Shown here: positions 27,065 through 38,101 of the stretch, one piece after another
Layout of the letters: each line of letters begins with the position of its first letter
Numbering within the stretch: position 1 is the stretch's first letter
NCBI RefSeq assembly: GCF_021129195.1
Contig: NZ_JAJOHW010000108.1
Coordinates: forward strand, 1 to 64,000
Direction: 5' to 3'
Origin: Chromobacterium aquaticum
GTDB taxonomy: Bacteria > Pseudomonadota > Gammaproteobacteria > Burkholderiales > Chromobacteriaceae
DNA: 64,000 nt
The notes under the pieces: generated by a model
Database searches by the model: none
What the model was told of the DNA's origin: nothing
The model's input: the letters and a program-made list of their open reading frames with translations, nothing else
Translations under genes and position numbers: made by a program

Positions 27065-29350
27065 ATGGCTTTGTGCATGCCCAGAATCAAACCCCATCCG
27101 CTAGCCTTGGCGCTGGCAGCCGCGTTTTCGCTGAACCCCGCGCTGGCGCTGGCCGATGAAGACGCGCCGATCGCCCTGCCCACGCCGCCCAAGGCCGAAG
27201 GCCAAACCCATGTCACCGCCGACGATATGGACGGTGAAATGAATGTGGAATTGAAAGCGCGCGGCAATGTGGTGGTCACCCGCGACGACCAGAAGCTGGA
27301 ATCCGACTGGCTGGACTACTACCAGAACAAGGATCGGGTCAAAGCCGGCGACCGCTTCAAGATGACGCGCGGCGTCGATGTCGTCACCGGCACCACGCTG
27401 GATTACAACGTCGCCGACTACAGCGGCACCGGCATGGACCCGGTGTTCGCGATGGGCAAGCCGGCACCGGCCGCCAAGGGAGCACCGGCGAGCACCCGCC
27501 CGATGAGCACGGTGCCGATGCGCGGCGATGGCCAGCAAGTGGACTTCCGCGGTCAGAATCTATACCGGGTCTACAATAGCCGCATCAATAGCTGCGAGCC
27601 CGGCGACGACTCCTGGTATCTGAACTCTTCCTTGCTGGATCTGGACTACGTCAACGGCGTCGGCACCGCCCGCAACGCGCGGCTGAATTTCTACGGCGTG
27701 CCCATCCTGTACACCCCGTGGATGGATTTCCCGCTCAATGGCAACCGCAAGAGCGGCTTCCTGCCGCCCACCTTCAAGACCGGCAGCAACGGCACCGAGG
27801 TCGCGTTGCCGTATTACTGGAATATCGCGCCCAACTACGACGCGACCATCACCCCGCATTTCAACGACAAGCACGGCACAATGCTGGGCGCGGAGTTCCG
27901 CTACCTGCAACCCAACTACACCGGTTCGATCTACACCGAGCAATTGCCCAAGGACAAGGTTACCGACAAGAACCGCTACGCCTGGTATGCGACACATAAC
28001 CAGACGCTGGCGCCGGGCCTGAGCTTCGGCTACAACGCCAACTACGTCTCCGACCCGAACTACTTCAAGGATTTCGGCGACCGTCTCAGCATCGCCGCCA
28101 ACGTCAACCTGGTGCGCGAAGCCTGGCTCAGCTACGGCTTTGGCTGGCAGGGCGGTTCGGCCAACGCCACCTTGCGCGCGCAGCGCTACCAGACCTTGCT
28201 GGAAAACCCGGCCCCAGGCGATATCCCCTATGCGCGGCTACCGCAGCTGATCTTCAACGCCAACCAGCAGTTGCCACAAGGCTTCAGCGCCAATCTGCAA
28301 AGCGAGCTGACCCGCTTCTCGCACCCTACGCTGCAAAACGGTGACCGTCTGGTCGCCTATCCCAGCCTGAGCTGGAGCCTGGACAAGAGTTGGGGCTTTC
28401 TGCGGCCCAAGATCGGCGTGCATCTGACCGAGTACCAGCTGGACGCGCTACCCGGTCAGCAAGCGCGTTCGGTGTCGCGCAGCCTGCCCATTTTCAGCAC
28501 CGATGCCGGCCTCTACTTCGACCGCGACACCGAGTTCCTGGGGCAGGACCATCTGTTGACGCTGGAACCGCGGCTGTTCTACGTCAATATTCCGACCCGC
28601 AATCAGAACAATCTACCCAACTTCGATACCTCGGAAAACGACTTCAACTTCGCTCAATTGTTCACCGAGAACCGCTTCTCCGGTTCCGACCGTGTCAACG
28701 GCGCCAATCAGCTGACCACGGCGCTGACCAGCCGCCTAATCAGCCAGGAAAACGGCATGGAACGGATCCGACTGACGGTGGGCAAGCGCTACTACTTCAA
28801 CCAGGACGACATCACGCTGGCCGGCGTGCCACAGCAACGCACCGTCAGCGGCTCCAACCTGTTGCTGGGCGCCAGCGGTGACTTGGCCAAGGGCTGGCGG
28901 CTGGACAGCTCCTATGAATGGAACGAGGCGCTGAAAACCACCGAGCGTTACAATGCCCAGCTGCGCTACAACCCGGCGGCGGGCAAGGTGCTCAGCGCCC
29001 GCTACCGTTATGGCCGCTACGAGCAGCTCGACAACTCCTCGCTCTACGGCCCGCTGCGCCAGGTGGACATCGCCGCGCAATGGCCGATCGCCAAGAAATG
29101 GTATGCGCTAGGCCGCTACAACTACTCGCTGGCCGACCGCAAGCCGCTGGAACAACTGGCCGGTTTCGAGTACAACGACGGTTGCTGGTCGGCGCGCATG
29201 GTCGGTCAGCGCTATGTCAGCGATCTGACCACCACCAAGAACGCCATTTATTTCCAACTGGAATTCAAAGGCCTGGGCGGTTTCGGCAACAACCCAGTCA
29301 ACACGCTGAAGCTGGCGATTCCCGGTTATAGCAAGACTAACGACTTATAA
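27065..29350 (+). CDS. lptD: LPS-assembly outer-membrane protein LptD
   Basis: Inserts lipopolysaccharide into the outer leaflet as a complex with LptE. The 761 residues include a signal peptide ending LALA (about residue 29) and a periplasmic OstA/LptA-like jellyroll (about 45-190; VTADDMDGEMNVELKARGN). A 26-strand barrel domain follows with LNFYGVPILYTPWMDFP and NRKSGFLPP. Only two cysteines occur after the signal peptide, near residues 176 (INSCEPGDD) and 707 (DGCWSARM), whereas E. coli has four. It is followed by surA with a 3-base gap. The start is the ATG at 27065; ATG 27077 is an alternative. Confidence 0.96.
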   Translation: MALCMPRIKPHPLALALAAAFSLNPALALADEDAPIALPTPPKAEGQTHVTADDMDGEMNVELKARGNVVVTRDDQKLESDWLDYYQNKDRVKAGDRFKMTRGVDVVTGTTLDYNVADYSGTGMDPVFAMGKPAPAAKGAPASTRPMSTVPMRGDGQQVDFRGQNLYRVYNSRINSCEPGDDSWYLNSSLLDLDYVNGVGTARNARLNFYGVPILYTPWMDFPLNGNRKSGFLPPTFKTGSNGTEVALPYYWNIAPNYDATITPHFNDKHGTMLGAEFRYLQPNYTGSIYTEQLPKDKVTDKNRYAWYATHNQTLAPGLSFGYNANYVSDPNYFKDFGDRLSIAANVNLVREAWLSYGFGWQGGSANATLRAQRYQTLLENPAPGDIPYARLPQLIFNANQQLPQGFSANLQSELTRFSHPTLQNGDRLVAYPSLSWSLDKSWGFLRPKIGVHLTEYQLDALPGQQARSVSRSLPIFSTDAGLYFDRDTEFLGQDHLLTLEPRLFYVNIPTRNQNNLPNFDTSENDFNFAQLFTENRFSGSDRVNGANQLTTALTSRLISQENGMERIRLTVGKRYYFNQDDITLAGVPQQRTVSGSNLLLGASGDLAKGWRLDSSYEWNEALKTTERYNAQLRYNPAAGKVLSARYRYGRYEQLDNSSLYGPLRQVDIAAQWPIAKKWYALGRYNYSLADRKPLEQLAGFEYNDGCWSARMVGQRYVSDLTTTKNAIYFQLEFKGLGGFGNNPVNTLKLAIPGYSKTNDL

Positions 29351-29353
29351 GCG

Positions 29354-30649
29354 ATGATCATGAAACAGACTCTGCTCGCCCTGTTGCTGGCCGGCGCCCT
29401 GCAAGGCGCCGTCGCCGCTCCCGCCACCCCGGTCAAAGAAGTGGACCGCATCGTAGCGGTGGTCAACAAGAACGTGATCACCTGGCTGGACCTGCAAGCC
29501 CGCGTCGACGAAGCGATCAAACAGCTACAGGCTCAGAAAGTGGCGCCTCCGGCGCGCCAGGTGCTGGAAAAACAGATGCTGGAGCAGATGATCACCGAAG
29601 AAGTGCAGCTGCAATACGCCGCCAGTGGCGGCCTGCGCATCGATGACGCCGCGGTGGACCAGGCCGTGGCCAATCTGGCCAAGCAGAACAAAATGGATCT
29701 GGCCGGCCTGAAAGCGCAGCTGGCCAAGGAGGGCCTGGCCTTCGACAAGCTGCGCGCCGAAGTGCGCAAGGAGCTGACCATCGCCCGCCTGCGCGACAGC
29801 GAAGTCGCCGCCAAGGTAAATGTCAACGAGACCGAAGTCGACCAGGTGCTGAAAAGCGCGCAGAGCGGCAACCGCGCCGAATACCACCTGGCCAGCGTCC
29901 TGATCAATGTGCCGGAGCGCGCCGATGCCAAGCAGATCGACACCCTGTCGAAGAAAGCGGAGAAAGCCCTGGCGGAACTGGACGCAGGCCAGCCCTTCGC
30001 CAAGGTCTCGGCCAGCTACTCCGACGCGCCCAATGCGCTGAAAGGCGGCGATATGGGCTGGCGCAGCGCGGTGTCGCTGCCAGTGGAGTTCGTGCAGATG
30101 CTGGAGCAGCTGAAAACCGGCCAGCACACCAATGTAATCCGCACCCAGCAAGGCTTCTTCATCTTCCAACTGCAGGACAAGCGTGACAGCGGCGCGCCGA
30201 TGATGGTGGAGCAATACCATGTGCGTCACATTCTGATCCGCACCAACGAGGCGGTATCGGCCAATGACGCCAAGACCCGCATCGAACAGGTGCGCGACCG
30301 CATCCAGCGCGGCGCCAAGTTCGCCGACATGGCCAAGCTATACTCCGAAGACGGCAGCAACGCCAAGGGCGGCGACCTGGGCTGGGTCAACCTCGGCGAC
30401 CTGGTGCCGGACTTCGAGAACGCGATGACCCAGTTGCCGATCGGCCAGCTGTCGCAGCCGGTGCGCACCCCGTTTGGCTGGCATCTGATCCTGGTCGAGG
30501 GCAAGCGCAATCAGGACGTGTCCGGCGACCGCGAACGGCTGGCGATCAAGCAGCAGATCCGCTCCCGCAAGATCGAACAGGCCTACGCCGACTGGGTGCG
30601 CCAGCTGCGCGACTCCGCCTTTGTCGAAGAACGGCTGGACGAGAAGTAA
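29354..30649 (+). CDS. surA: Periplasmic chaperone and peptidyl-prolyl isomerase SurA
   Basis: Chaperone for outer-membrane proteins, including LptD. The 431 residues have a signal peptide (cleavage after GAVA), an N-terminal SurA domain ([18 protein letters not shown]), and two parvulin domains. The first begins near [13 protein letters not shown] and the second at [14 protein letters not shown] with [18 protein letters not shown]-terminal helix returns to the core. Start may be either of two in-frame ATGs six bases apart. Genes lptD-surA-pdxA run with gaps of 2-4 bases; ksgA, often next, is absent. Confidence 0.96.
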   Translation: MIMKQTLLALLLAGALQGAVAAPATPVKEVDRIVAVVNKNVITWLDLQARVDEAIKQLQAQKVAPPARQVLEKQMLEQMITEEVQLQYAASGGLRIDDAAVDQAVANLAKQNKMDLAGLKAQLAKEGLAFDKLRAEVRKELTIARLRDSEVAAKVNVNETEVDQVLKSAQSGNRAEYHLASVLINVPERADAKQIDTLSKKAEKALAELDAGQPFAKVSASYSDAPNALKGGDMGWRSAVSLPVEFVQMLEQLKTGQHTNVIRTQQGFFIFQLQDKRDSGAPMMVEQYHVRHILIRTNEAVSANDAKTRIEQVRDRIQRGAKFADMAKLYSEDGSNAKGGDLGWVNLGDLVPDFENAMTQLPIGQLSQPVRTPFGWHLILVEGKRNQDVSGDRERLAIKQQIRSRKIEQAYADWVRQLRDSAFVEERLDEK

Positions 30650-30651
30650 GC

Positions 30652-31635
30652 ATGAACGTCCCGGTATTGGCCATCACCACCGGCGAGCCGGCCGGGGTCG
30701 GCCCGGACCTGGCGCTGCAGCTGACCGAAGCCGGCGTCGATGCGCGTTGCGTGCTGATCGGCGACAAATCGCTGCTGGCGGCGCGCGCGCGCCAACTGGG
30801 CCTCGCGCTGCCGCTGCATGATTATGTTGCGGACACGCCCCCGCCGACACAGGGACTGGAAGTCTGCCATGTGCCGCTGGCGGCGCCCGTCGTCGCCGGG
30901 CGGCTGGACCCGGCCAACGCCGGCTATGTGCTGGCAACGCTGGACCGCGCCATCGACGGCTGCCTGACCGGCGAATTCGCCGCCATGGTAACCGCGCCGG
31001 TGCACAAGGGAATCATCAACGACGGTGGCGTCGCCTTCTCCGGCCACACCGAATACCTGGCCGAGCGCACGCACACGCCCAAAGTGGTGATGATGCTGGC
31101 CGGCGGCGGCATGCGCGTGGCACTGGCCACCACTCATCTGCCGCTGCGTGAGGTCGCCGACGCCATCACCCCGGACAGCCTAGAACAGGTCAGCCGCATC
31201 CTGCACGCTGACCTGCGCGCCAAGTTCGGCATCGCCGCGCCACGCGTGCTGGTGGCGGGCCTGAACCCGCACGCGGGCGAAGGCGGTCATCTGGGCCGCG
31301 AGGAAATCGAAATCATCGAACCGCTGCTGACGCGGCTGCGCGGCCAGGGCATGGACTTGATCGGACCCTTGCCGGCCGACACCCTGTTCAACCCGGACAA
31401 ACTGGCCGGCTGCGACGCGGTGCTGGCGATGTACCACGACCAGGGCCTGCCAGTGCTCAAGCACGCCAGCTTTGGCGCCGGCATCAATATCACCCTGGGA
31501 CTACCCATCATCCGCACCTCGGTCGACCACGGCACCGCGCTAGACCTGGCCGGCAGCGGTCATGCCCACCCGGGCAGCCTATTCGAAGCCGTGCAGCTGG
31601 CCCAACGCCTGGCCCTCAACTCCTCCACGCGCTGA
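30652..31635 (+). CDS. pdxA: 4-hydroxythreonine-4-phosphate dehydrogenase PdxA
   Basis: NAD-dependent step of pyridoxal 5'-phosphate synthesis. The 327 residues show [13 protein letters not shown] at the start and the metal-binding histidines in [27 protein letters not shown] and the C-terminal [13 protein letters not shown] and [20 protein letters not shown] are also present. Start two bases after surA stop indicates translational coupling. Confidence 0.96.
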   Translation: MNVPVLAITTGEPAGVGPDLALQLTEAGVDARCVLIGDKSLLAARARQLGLALPLHDYVADTPPPTQGLEVCHVPLAAPVVAGRLDPANAGYVLATLDRAIDGCLTGEFAAMVTAPVHKGIINDGGVAFSGHTEYLAERTHTPKVVMMLAGGGMRVALATTHLPLREVADAITPDSLEQVSRILHADLRAKFGIAAPRVLVAGLNPHAGEGGHLGREEIEIIEPLLTRLRGQGMDLIGPLPADTLFNPDKLAGCDAVLAMYHDQGLPVLKHASFGAGINITLGLPIIRTSVDHGTALDLAGSGHAHPGSLFEAVQLAQRLALNSSTR

Positions 31636-31648
31636 TCCTCGTCTAGCC

Positions 31649-31667
31649 GGCGGCCATCCTGGCCGCC
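31649..31667 (+). terminator. GC-rich hairpin after pdxA
   Basis: GGCGGCCA-TCC-TGGCCGCC begins 13 bases after the pdxA stop. There is no T tract, so it is a candidate boundary rather than a proven terminator. The rest of the gap to 31,858 holds a TACACT (-10 candidate, 31833-31838) for the next gene. Confidence 0.4.
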
Positions 31668-31857
31668 GCCACCCACGCAGCGGTGTCGCCACCCAGCCCT
31701 ATCCATTCCTCCGAAACGCTGCCGCCATGCACCGCCCAGAGACGGTAGGACAATATCCAATCTCCGCAATATCTTGAAGTAAAGAGGGAAATCCCTAGCG
31801 AATACGGGTTTTTCGCAACGCAACAATTGGGCTACACTGGTGGACGTTTTTCCAATA

Positions 31858-34800
31858 ATGACAGCTGCACGGACAATGACCACCACCACCCAAGCCCGTG
31901 TGCGGGAGATCCCGTACAACTACACCTCGTACTCCGATCGCGAAATCTTCATCCGTCTGCTGGGCGAGCCGATGTGGAAACTGCTGGAGGAGCTGCGCGC
32001 CGAGCGCAAGACCGGCCGCTCCGCCCGCATGCTGTTCGAGGTCTTGGGCGATATCTGGGTGGTGGACCGCAACCCCTATCTGGTCGACGATCTGCTGGAC
32101 AATCCCAAGCGGCTGGCGGCCTTGGTGGACGCGATGCGCCACCGGCTGGCCGAAGTGGAAAAACGCCGCGAAGGCAATGACAAGGTGGGCAAGATGCTGA
32201 CCGCGGCGCGCGCCGCCGTCGAGCGCTTCGCCGAACAGTTCGAGGACACTCGCGAGCTGCGCGCCAAGATCCTGAAGAAGCTGTCCCGGCTCACCCGCCG
32301 CGACAATATCCAGTTCGACGGCCTGTCCCGCGTCGCCCACGTCACCGACGCCACCGACTGGCGCGTCGAATATCCGTTCGTGGTGCTGAGCCCGGACAGC
32401 GAAGCCGAAATCGCGCCGCTGGTGCGCGCCTGTATCGAGCTGGGCCTGACCATCATTCCGCGCGGCGGCGGCACCGGCTACACCGGCGGCGCGGTGCCGC
32501 TGGACCGCATGAGCGCGGTGATCAATACCGAAAAGCTGGACCGCCACCTCGGCGTCGAACAGATCGAACTGCCCGGCCTGGACGGCCTCCGCGCCACCAT
32601 ACAATGCGGCGCCGGCGTGGTCACCGCCCGCGTCGCCGAGGCCGCCTCCGCCGCCGGCCTGGTGTTCGCGGTGGACCCCACCTCGGCCGAGGCCTCCTGT
32701 ATCGGCGGCAATATCGCGATGAACGCCGGCGGCAAGAAGGCGGTGCTGTGGGGCACCACGCTGGACAACCTCGCCAACTGGAAAATGGTGGACGCCAACG
32801 GCCAATGGCAGTTCATCGAACGCCTGGAGCACAACTACGGCAAGATCCACGACGTCGACGTCGCCCGCTTCCGCGTCAGCCAGCTCAAGGACGACGGCCA
32901 GACCGTGGAGTCCAGCCGTCAGCTGGACATCCCCGGCAGCGCCTTCCGCAAAGTGGGCCTGGGCAAGGACGTCACCGACAAATTCCTGGCCGGCCTGCCC
33001 GGCGTGCAGAAGGAAGGCTGCGACGGCATCATCACCAGCGCCCGCTTTGTGCTGCATCGCATGCCCGCGCATATCCGCACCGTCTGCCTGGAGTTCTTCG
33101 GCACCGTGGCCGAAGCCACGCCGGCCATCGTCGAAATCACCGATCTGTTCAAGCCCGGCGGCACGGCGCTGGCCGCCGGCGTGCAGCTGGCCGGCCTCGA
33201 ACACCTGGACTGGCGCTATGTGCGCGCGGTGTCCTATGTGACCAAGGCCAAGAGCAAGGGCCGACCCAAGATGGTGCTGATCGCCGACCTGGTGTCGGAC
33301 CACGAGGACGCGGTGGCGGAAGCCGCCAGCCAAGTGGTGCGGCTGGCCAACGCGCGTCACGGCGAAGGCTTCATCGCCATCACCCCGGAAACGCGCAAGC
33401 GCTTCTGGCTGGACCGCAGCCGCACCGCCGCCATCGCCAAGCACACCAACGCCTTCAAGATCAACGAAGACGTGGTGATCCCGCTGCCTCGGCTGGGCGA
33501 TTACAGCGACGGCATCGAACGCATCAATATCGAGCTGTCGATCCAGAACAAGCTGCGCCTGCTCGATACCTTGACCGAGTATTTCCACGGCCGGCTGCCG
33601 GTGGACAAGCTGGACACCAATCTGCCATCGGAAGAACTGATCGGCGACCGCCGCGCCTCGGCGCTGTCCCAGCTCGCCATCACCCGCGACCGCTGGCAGT
33701 GGCTGTTGGAACACCTTGACCGTCCCTTCCACGAATACCGCGAGCGTTGGCCGCACGCGCCGCTGGAAGACGCCGCGGCGACGCCAGCCTCGGTGTTTCA
33801 CGCGCTGCGCGACATGGTCGTGCGCGTTAGCTGGAAGCGCGAAATGCAGGCCGAACTGGAGCAACTGTTCTCCGGCAACACCGACGGCCCCATCCTGGCC
33901 GCCATCCGCGCCATCCAGCAAAAAGTGCTGCGCAGCCGCGTGTTTGTCGCGCTGCACATGCATGCCGGCGACGGCAACGTCCACACCAACCTGCCGGTCA
34001 ACTCCGACGATTACGAGATGCTGCAAAGCGCGCACAAGGCGGTGGAGCGCATCATGGCGCTGGCGCGCTCCTTGGGCGGAGTGATTTCCGGCGAGCACGG
34101 CATCGGCATCACCAAGCTGGAATTCCTCAGCGAGGAGGAAATCGCCCCCTTCCGCGCCTACAAGCAGCAAGTGGACCCCAACGGCCACTTCAACCGCGGC
34201 AAGCTGCTGCCCGGCGCCGACCTGGCCATGGCTTATACGCCGTCCTTCTCCTTGCTGGGCGCGGAATCGCTAATCCTGGAACAATCCGACATCGGCGCGA
34301 TCAGCGATTCGATCAAGGACTGCCTGCGCTGCGGCAAGTGCAAACCGGTGTGCTCCACCCATGTGCCGCGCGCCAATCTGCTGTACTCGCCGCGCAACAA
34401 GATTCTCGGCGTCGGCCTGCTGACCGAGGCCTTCCTCTACGAAGAGCAGACCCGCCGCGGCGTCAGCCTCAAGCATTTCGAAGAATTATCCGATGTCGCC
34501 GACCATTGCACGGTCTGCCACCGCTGCGTCAAGCCCTGCCCGGTCAAGATCGACTTCGGCGATGTTTCGGTGGCGATGCGCAACTTCCTGCGCAAGACCG
34601 GCAACAAAAGTTTCAACCCCGGCACCGCCGTCGGCATGGCCTTTCTCACCGCCAAGGACCCGGCCACCATCAAGGCCTTGCGCACCGGCCTGGTCGGCGT
34701 CGCCTACAAGGCGCAGCGGCTGGGCAACGCGGTGGGCAAGCGCCTGGGCTTGATAGGCTCCCAGACCCGGCAACCGCCGGCCACCGTCGGCAAGGCGCCG

Positions 34801-35727
34801 GTCAAGGAGCAGGTGATCCACTTCATCAACAAGCCCATGCCCGGCGGCCTGCCCAAGAAAACCGCGCGCGCGCTGCTGGACGTGGAAGACGCCAGCATCG
34901 TGCCCATCATCCGCAACCCCAAGCTGTCGGAAGACGCGGAAGCGGTGTTCTACTTCCCCGGCTGCGGCTCGGAGCGCCTGTTCAGCCAGGTTGGCCTCGC
35001 CACCCAGGCCATGCTGTGGCATGTCGGCGCGCAGACGGTGCTGCCGCCCGGCTATCTGTGCTGCGGCTATCCGCAGACCAGCGCCGGCTATCAGGACAAG
35101 GGCGACGCGATCACCACCGAGAACCGGGTGCTGTTCCACCGCGTGGCCACCACGCTGAACTACCTGGACATCAAGACCGTGGTGGTCAGCTGCGGCACCT
35201 GCTACGACCAGTTGTCGCAATACCGCTTCGAGGACATCTTCCCGGGCTGCCGCATCATCGACATCCATGAATACCTGATGGAGAAGGGCGTCAAGCTGGA
35301 CGGCGTCGGCGGCCAGCAATACCTGTATCACGATCCCTGCCACACGCCGATGAAGGCCTATCAGCCTATGAAGGTGGTCAACGAGCTGCTGGGCGGCGGC
35401 GTGGCGCTGTCAGACCGCTGCTGCGGCGAATCCGGCACCTTCGCCGCCAGCCGGCCGGACATCGCCACTCAGGTGCGCTCGCGCAAGGAAGAGGAAATCA
35501 ACAAGAACCTGCAGGCACTGACCGGTGGCGCCAAGCCTGCCCAGCCAGTGAAGATCTTGACCTCCTGCCCGTCCTGCCTGCAAGGCCTGTCGCGCTACAG
35601 CCCGGACACCGGCACCGAAGCCGACTACATCGTGGTGGAAATCGCCAAGCATGTGCTGGGGCCGAACTGGTTGAAGCAGTATGTGGACCAGGCGCGCGAT
35701 GGCGGCATCGAACGCGTGCTTCTATAA
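31858..35727 (+). CDS. Giant FAD-linked oxidase / Fe-S / CCG-domain oxidoreductase (DUF3683 type)
   Basis: A 1,289-residue fusion, probably a membrane-associated 2-hydroxyacid (D-lactate or glycolate-like) dehydrogenase. In order: an N-terminal DUF3683-type region (about 1-165); the FAD-binding PCMH domain (about 170-360, [15 protein letters not shown]); the FAD-oxidase C-terminal domain, with [14 protein letters not shown] and GEHGIG. Two 4Fe-4S motifs follow ([11 protein letters not shown] near 820, [13 protein letters not shown] near 883). Two cysteine-rich CCG domains complete it ([14 protein letters not shown] near 1037, [16 protein letters not shown] near 1187). It merges GlcD-like and GlcF-like functions in one chain. 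Substrate unproven. Start uncertain: ATG 31858 or 31876; a GTG at 31840 would lie before the likely transcription start. Confidence 0.88.
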   Translation: MTAARTMTTTTQARVREIPYNYTSYSDREIFIRLLGEPMWKLLEELRAERKTGRSARMLFEVLGDIWVVDRNPYLVDDLLDNPKRLAALVDAMRHRLAEVEKRREGNDKVGKMLTAARAAVERFAEQFEDTRELRAKILKKLSRLTRRDNIQFDGLSRVAHVTDATDWRVEYPFVVLSPDSEAEIAPLVRACIELGLTIIPRGGGTGYTGGAVPLDRMSAVINTEKLDRHLGVEQIELPGLDGLRATIQCGAGVVTARVAEAASAAGLVFAVDPTSAEASCIGGNIAMNAGGKKAVLWGTTLDNLANWKMVDANGQWQFIERLEHNYGKIHDVDVARFRVSQLKDDGQTVESSRQLDIPGSAFRKVGLGKDVTDKFLAGLPGVQKEGCDGIITSARFVLHRMPAHIRTVCLEFFGTVAEATPAIVEITDLFKPGGTALAAGVQLAGLEHLDWRYVRAVSYVTKAKSKGRPKMVLIADLVSDHEDAVAEAASQVVRLANARHGEGFIAITPETRKRFWLDRSRTAAIAKHTNAFKINEDVVIPLPRLGDYSDGIERINIELSIQNKLRLLDTLTEYFHGRLPVDKLDTNLPSEELIGDRRASALSQLAITRDRWQWLLEHLDRPFHEYRERWPHAPLEDAAATPASVFHALRDMVVRVSWKREMQAELEQLFSGNTDGPILAAIRAIQQKVLRSRVFVALHMHAGDGNVHTNLPVNSDDYEMLQSAHKAVERIMALARSLGGVISGEHGIGITKLEFLSEEEIAPFRAYKQQVDPNGHFNRGKLLPGADLAMAYTPSFSLLGAESLILEQSDIGAISDSIKDCLRCGKCKPVCSTHVPRANLLYSPRNKILGVGLLTEAFLYEEQTRRGVSLKHFEELSDVADHCTVCHRCVKPCPVKIDFGDVSVAMRNFLRKTGNKSFNPGTAVGMAFLTAKDPATIKALRTGLVGVAYKAQRLGNAVGKRLGLIGSQTRQPPATVGKAPVKEQVIHFINKPMPGGLPKKTARALLDVEDASIVPIIRNPKLSEDAEAVFYFPGCGSERLFSQVGLATQAMLWHVGAQTVLPPGYLCCGYPQTSAGYQDKGDAITTENRVLFHRVATTLNYLDIKTVVVSCGTCYDQLSQYRFEDIFPGCRIIDIHEYLMEKGVKLDGVGGQQYLYHDPCHTPMKAYQPMKVVNELLGGGVALSDRCCGESGTFAASRPDIATQVRSRKEEEINKNLQALTGGAKPAQPVKILTSCPSCLQGLSRYSPDTGTEADYIVVEIAKHVLGPNWLKQYVDQARDGGIERVLL

Positions 35728-35743
35728 GGTTGGAGAACAACCC

Positions 35744-36292
35744 ATGGGCAATAAAGCGTTGATCATCATCGACGTGCAATACGGCCAGATCGAAGGCCAG
35801 CCCCGCGCCGGCCGCGCCGACGCCGTGCTGGCCAATCTCAACCGCGCCATCGCGCTGGCGCGCCGCCAACACATGCCGGTGATCTTCATCCAGCACGACA
35901 GCGGCCCCGGCAGCGATCTGGCGCGCGACAGCGAGGCCTGGCGGCTGCATCCGGCGCTAGCGCGGCAGGATGGCGATGCCGTGGTGCACAAACGCTTCAG
36001 CGATAGCTTCCAGCACACCACGCTGACCGAGCTGCTGCGCGGCGACGATATCGACGAGCTGTGGCTGGCCGGCTCCGCCACCGAGTTCTGCGTGGACAGC
36101 ACGCTGCGCTCGGCGATGTCACAGGAATACAGCGTCACCCTGATCGCCGACGCTCACACCTGCAAACCACGACCTCAACTGAACGCGGAACAGGTGATCG
36201 ATCACTTCAACTGGGTCTGGTCCAATCTGGACGAAACGCCCAAGCCCTTACGCGTGCGCGGCATCGCCGAGTTGGAAAGCGGCGCGGCTTAA
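35744..36292 (+). CDS. Isochorismatase-family cysteine hydrolase
   Basis: The 182 residues show the catalytic triad of the family: Asp in ALIIIDVQYGQ (about 9), Lys in VVHKRFSDSF (about 83) and the nucleophilic Cys in GSATEFCVDSTLRSA (about 117). A cis-peptide-like SATEF precedes the cysteine. Members hydrolyse nicotinamide, carbamoyl or isochorismate substrates; the sequence does not say which. ATG at 35744 follows GGAG. It begins 16 bases after the large oxidoreductase and may be co-transcribed. Confidence 0.87.
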   Translation: MGNKALIIIDVQYGQIEGQPRAGRADAVLANLNRAIALARRQHMPVIFIQHDSGPGSDLARDSEAWRLHPALARQDGDAVVHKRFSDSFQHTTLTELLRGDDIDELWLAGSATEFCVDSTLRSAMSQEYSVTLIADAHTCKPRPQLNAEQVIDHFNWVWSNLDETPKPLRVRGIAELESGAA

Positions 36293-36295
36293 ACG

Positions 36296-36326
36296 AAAAC
36301 CGCCGGGCACGCCCGGCGGTTTCTCT
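36296..36326. terminator. Bidirectional terminator between hydrolase and chitinase
   Basis: AACCGCCGGG-CACG-CCCGGCGGTT with A-rich left flank and TTTCTCTTT right flank. It can serve both the plus-strand hydrolase and the minus-strand chitinase. Confidence 0.85.
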
Positions 36327-36340
36327 TTGCTGCTTCCTTG

Positions 36341-37951
36341 TTACTTCAACGGCGATGCGGCCGAGGCCTTGGCCGCCGCCTTCTTCTTGGCCGCGGCGGA
36401 GTCCTGACGCACTTCGCTGGTGGTCTTCAACAAAGTGCCTTGGGCGTCGTCGCCGTCCAGGGACCAGCTGAACACCCCACCCAGTTGCTGCTGACGCACA
36501 TAATCCAGCTTGGTGCGGATGGTGGCCGGGTCGTCGTAGCTCCAGAACTCATTGCCGTCGTAAGTCCACAACTGCTTGCTGACCGGATGCACGAACTGCT
36601 TGGCAGAACGCGTCTTCAGCACCTTGTAATCCTCGATGCCGGCCTCGTAAGTGCCCTTGCCGGCTCCGGTCGCCACTTGATACAGGCCATCGCCCTTGGC
36701 TCCCGCCGCCACGCCGGCCCAGCCGCGGCCATAGAACGGGATGCCCACGTTCAGCTTGGCCTTGGGCACGCCGGCGGTGACCAGGGTCTGGATCGCGTCG
36801 TTGACGTTGTAGTAGACGCGGTCGCCAGTCACCGGCGCGGCCGGATCGCGGAACAGATTGGACTGGAAGTTGGTCGGCCCCTTGGCGTCCCAGCCGCCGT
36901 TGAAGTCGTAAGTCATCACATTGATCCAGTCCATATAAGCCGCGTACTTGGCCGGCTCGGTCTGGCGGATCTTGTCGACGCCGGAGCCAATCGCCGCGGT
37001 CAGGTAGTAGCGGCGCTTGTTCTGCGCGGTCAACGCGTCCAACTGGCTGCGGAATTCCGCCATCAGCAAGGTGAAGTTCTGCTTGTCGTTGGGATCCACG
37101 CTATTGCTCGGCAAGCCGCCGCCGCCCGGGTATTCCCAGTCGATGTCGATGCCGTCGAACACGCCCTTGGCCACGCCGGCGCCACCGGCATTCTCGCCTA
37201 CCGGCAGATTGCCTTTCAGATACAGATCGATGCAGGACGCGACCATGGCCTTGCGGCCGGCGTCGCTGGCGGCGAACTTGCCGAAGTTTTTCGACCAGGT
37301 CCAGCCGCCCAGCGAAATCAGCACTTTCAGCGAGGGGTTGGCCAGCTTCAGCTTGCGCAACTGGTTGAAGTTGCCGCGCAGCGGATCGCTCCAGCTATCG
37401 GCCTTGCCATCCACCGACTCATTGGCGCCAAAGGATTTCTGGTAATCGGCCCAGGCATCGCCACCGTCGCCATTACCGTTCTCGGCGCGAGTCACCATGC
37501 CGCACTTGCCGTCGGCGTAGACATTGCCGAAAGCGTAATTCAGGAAGGTCAGCTTCTTATCGCCGCCTGCGTCCACCAGATTGCGCAGCTTGTAATTGCG
37601 GCCGTAAATGCTCCATTGCGCAAAATAGGAGCCGACATGGCGGCCCACGGTCGGCGTCGGTTCCGGCGGCACGCCGGTGCCCGGACCCGGGCCGGGATCA
37701 CCGCCACCGGGCGTGCATTCGCTGGCCGGCCGCTCTTCCCACGGCCCCCATTGATCCGCGCCTGGTTGATTGTTCTGTGTCCACCATTTGGCGCGCCAGG
37801 TCTTGTTGGCGTGCAGGGCGTAATCGCCGCCGTTATAGGTCTGCGCACCACTCCACGCATTGCAGGCCGGCGCGGCGAATACCGCCGCGCTGCTCAACAA
37901 CAAGCCGGCCCCTCCAAACAGCGCCGACAACGTCAACGAAAGCTTCGACAT
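36341..37951 (-). CDS. Secreted GH18 chitinase with chitin-binding domain
   Basis: Extracellular endochitinase of 536 residues. In order: signal peptide (MSKLSLTLSALFGGAGLLLS, cleavage after FA); a CBM5/12 chitin-binding domain (about 28-75, WSGAQTYNGGDYAL..WWTQNNQPG..WGPW); a Gly/Pro linker (about 80-105). The GH18 barrel follows, with LISLGGWTWS and the catalytic DGIDIDWEYP (Glu near 272, DxxDxDxE intact). The C-terminus after FSWSLDGDD is Ala/Lys-rich. An excellent ribosome site (GAGGAGGT) fixes the start. Chitinases of Chromobacterium are quorum-regulated; I found no convincing CviR box here. Confidence 0.95.
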   Translation of the reverse strand: MSKLSLTLSALFGGAGLLLSSAAVFAAPACNAWSGAQTYNGGDYALHANKTWRAKWWTQNNQPGADQWGPWEERPASECTPGGGDPGPGPGTGVPPEPTPTVGRHVGSYFAQWSIYGRNYKLRNLVDAGGDKKLTFLNYAFGNVYADGKCGMVTRAENGNGDGGDAWADYQKSFGANESVDGKADSWSDPLRGNFNQLRKLKLANPSLKVLISLGGWTWSKNFGKFAASDAGRKAMVASCIDLYLKGNLPVGENAGGAGVAKGVFDGIDIDWEYPGGGGLPSNSVDPNDKQNFTLLMAEFRSQLDALTAQNKRRYYLTAAIGSGVDKIRQTEPAKYAAYMDWINVMTYDFNGGWDAKGPTNFQSNLFRDPAAPVTGDRVYYNVNDAIQTLVTAGVPKAKLNVGIPFYGRGWAGVAAGAKGDGLYQVATGAGKGTYEAGIEDYKVLKTRSAKQFVHPVSKQLWTYDGNEFWSYDDPATIRTKLDYVRQQQLGGVFSWSLDGDDAQGTLLKTTSEVRQDSAAAKKKAAAKASAASPLK

Positions 37952-38101
37952 TCGGACCTCCTCAATTCTGTCAGTGATCACGGCAGCGTCATGCTGTCCC
38001 CGCTGCAGCACCGCAAGCCGGCGTTTTAGTTCGGACATGTGGTATTACAGTGGTATCAGATTCGAGCAATCACTCCACCGCTGCCAACCCAAATTTCACC
38101 A

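Noticed and set aside
31795-34188. A 797-codon open frame on the minus strand opposite the FAD oxidoreductase gene
   Set aside because: It is a mirror-frame artefact of GC-rich codon use. The peptide is Gly/Ala/Gln/His-rich with no domain, and the plus-strand gene has clear cofactor motifs.
36338-38029. A 563-codon plus-strand open frame opposite the chitinase
   Set aside because: Antisense to a gene with an intact GH18 catalytic motif; no ribosome site and no recognisable family.
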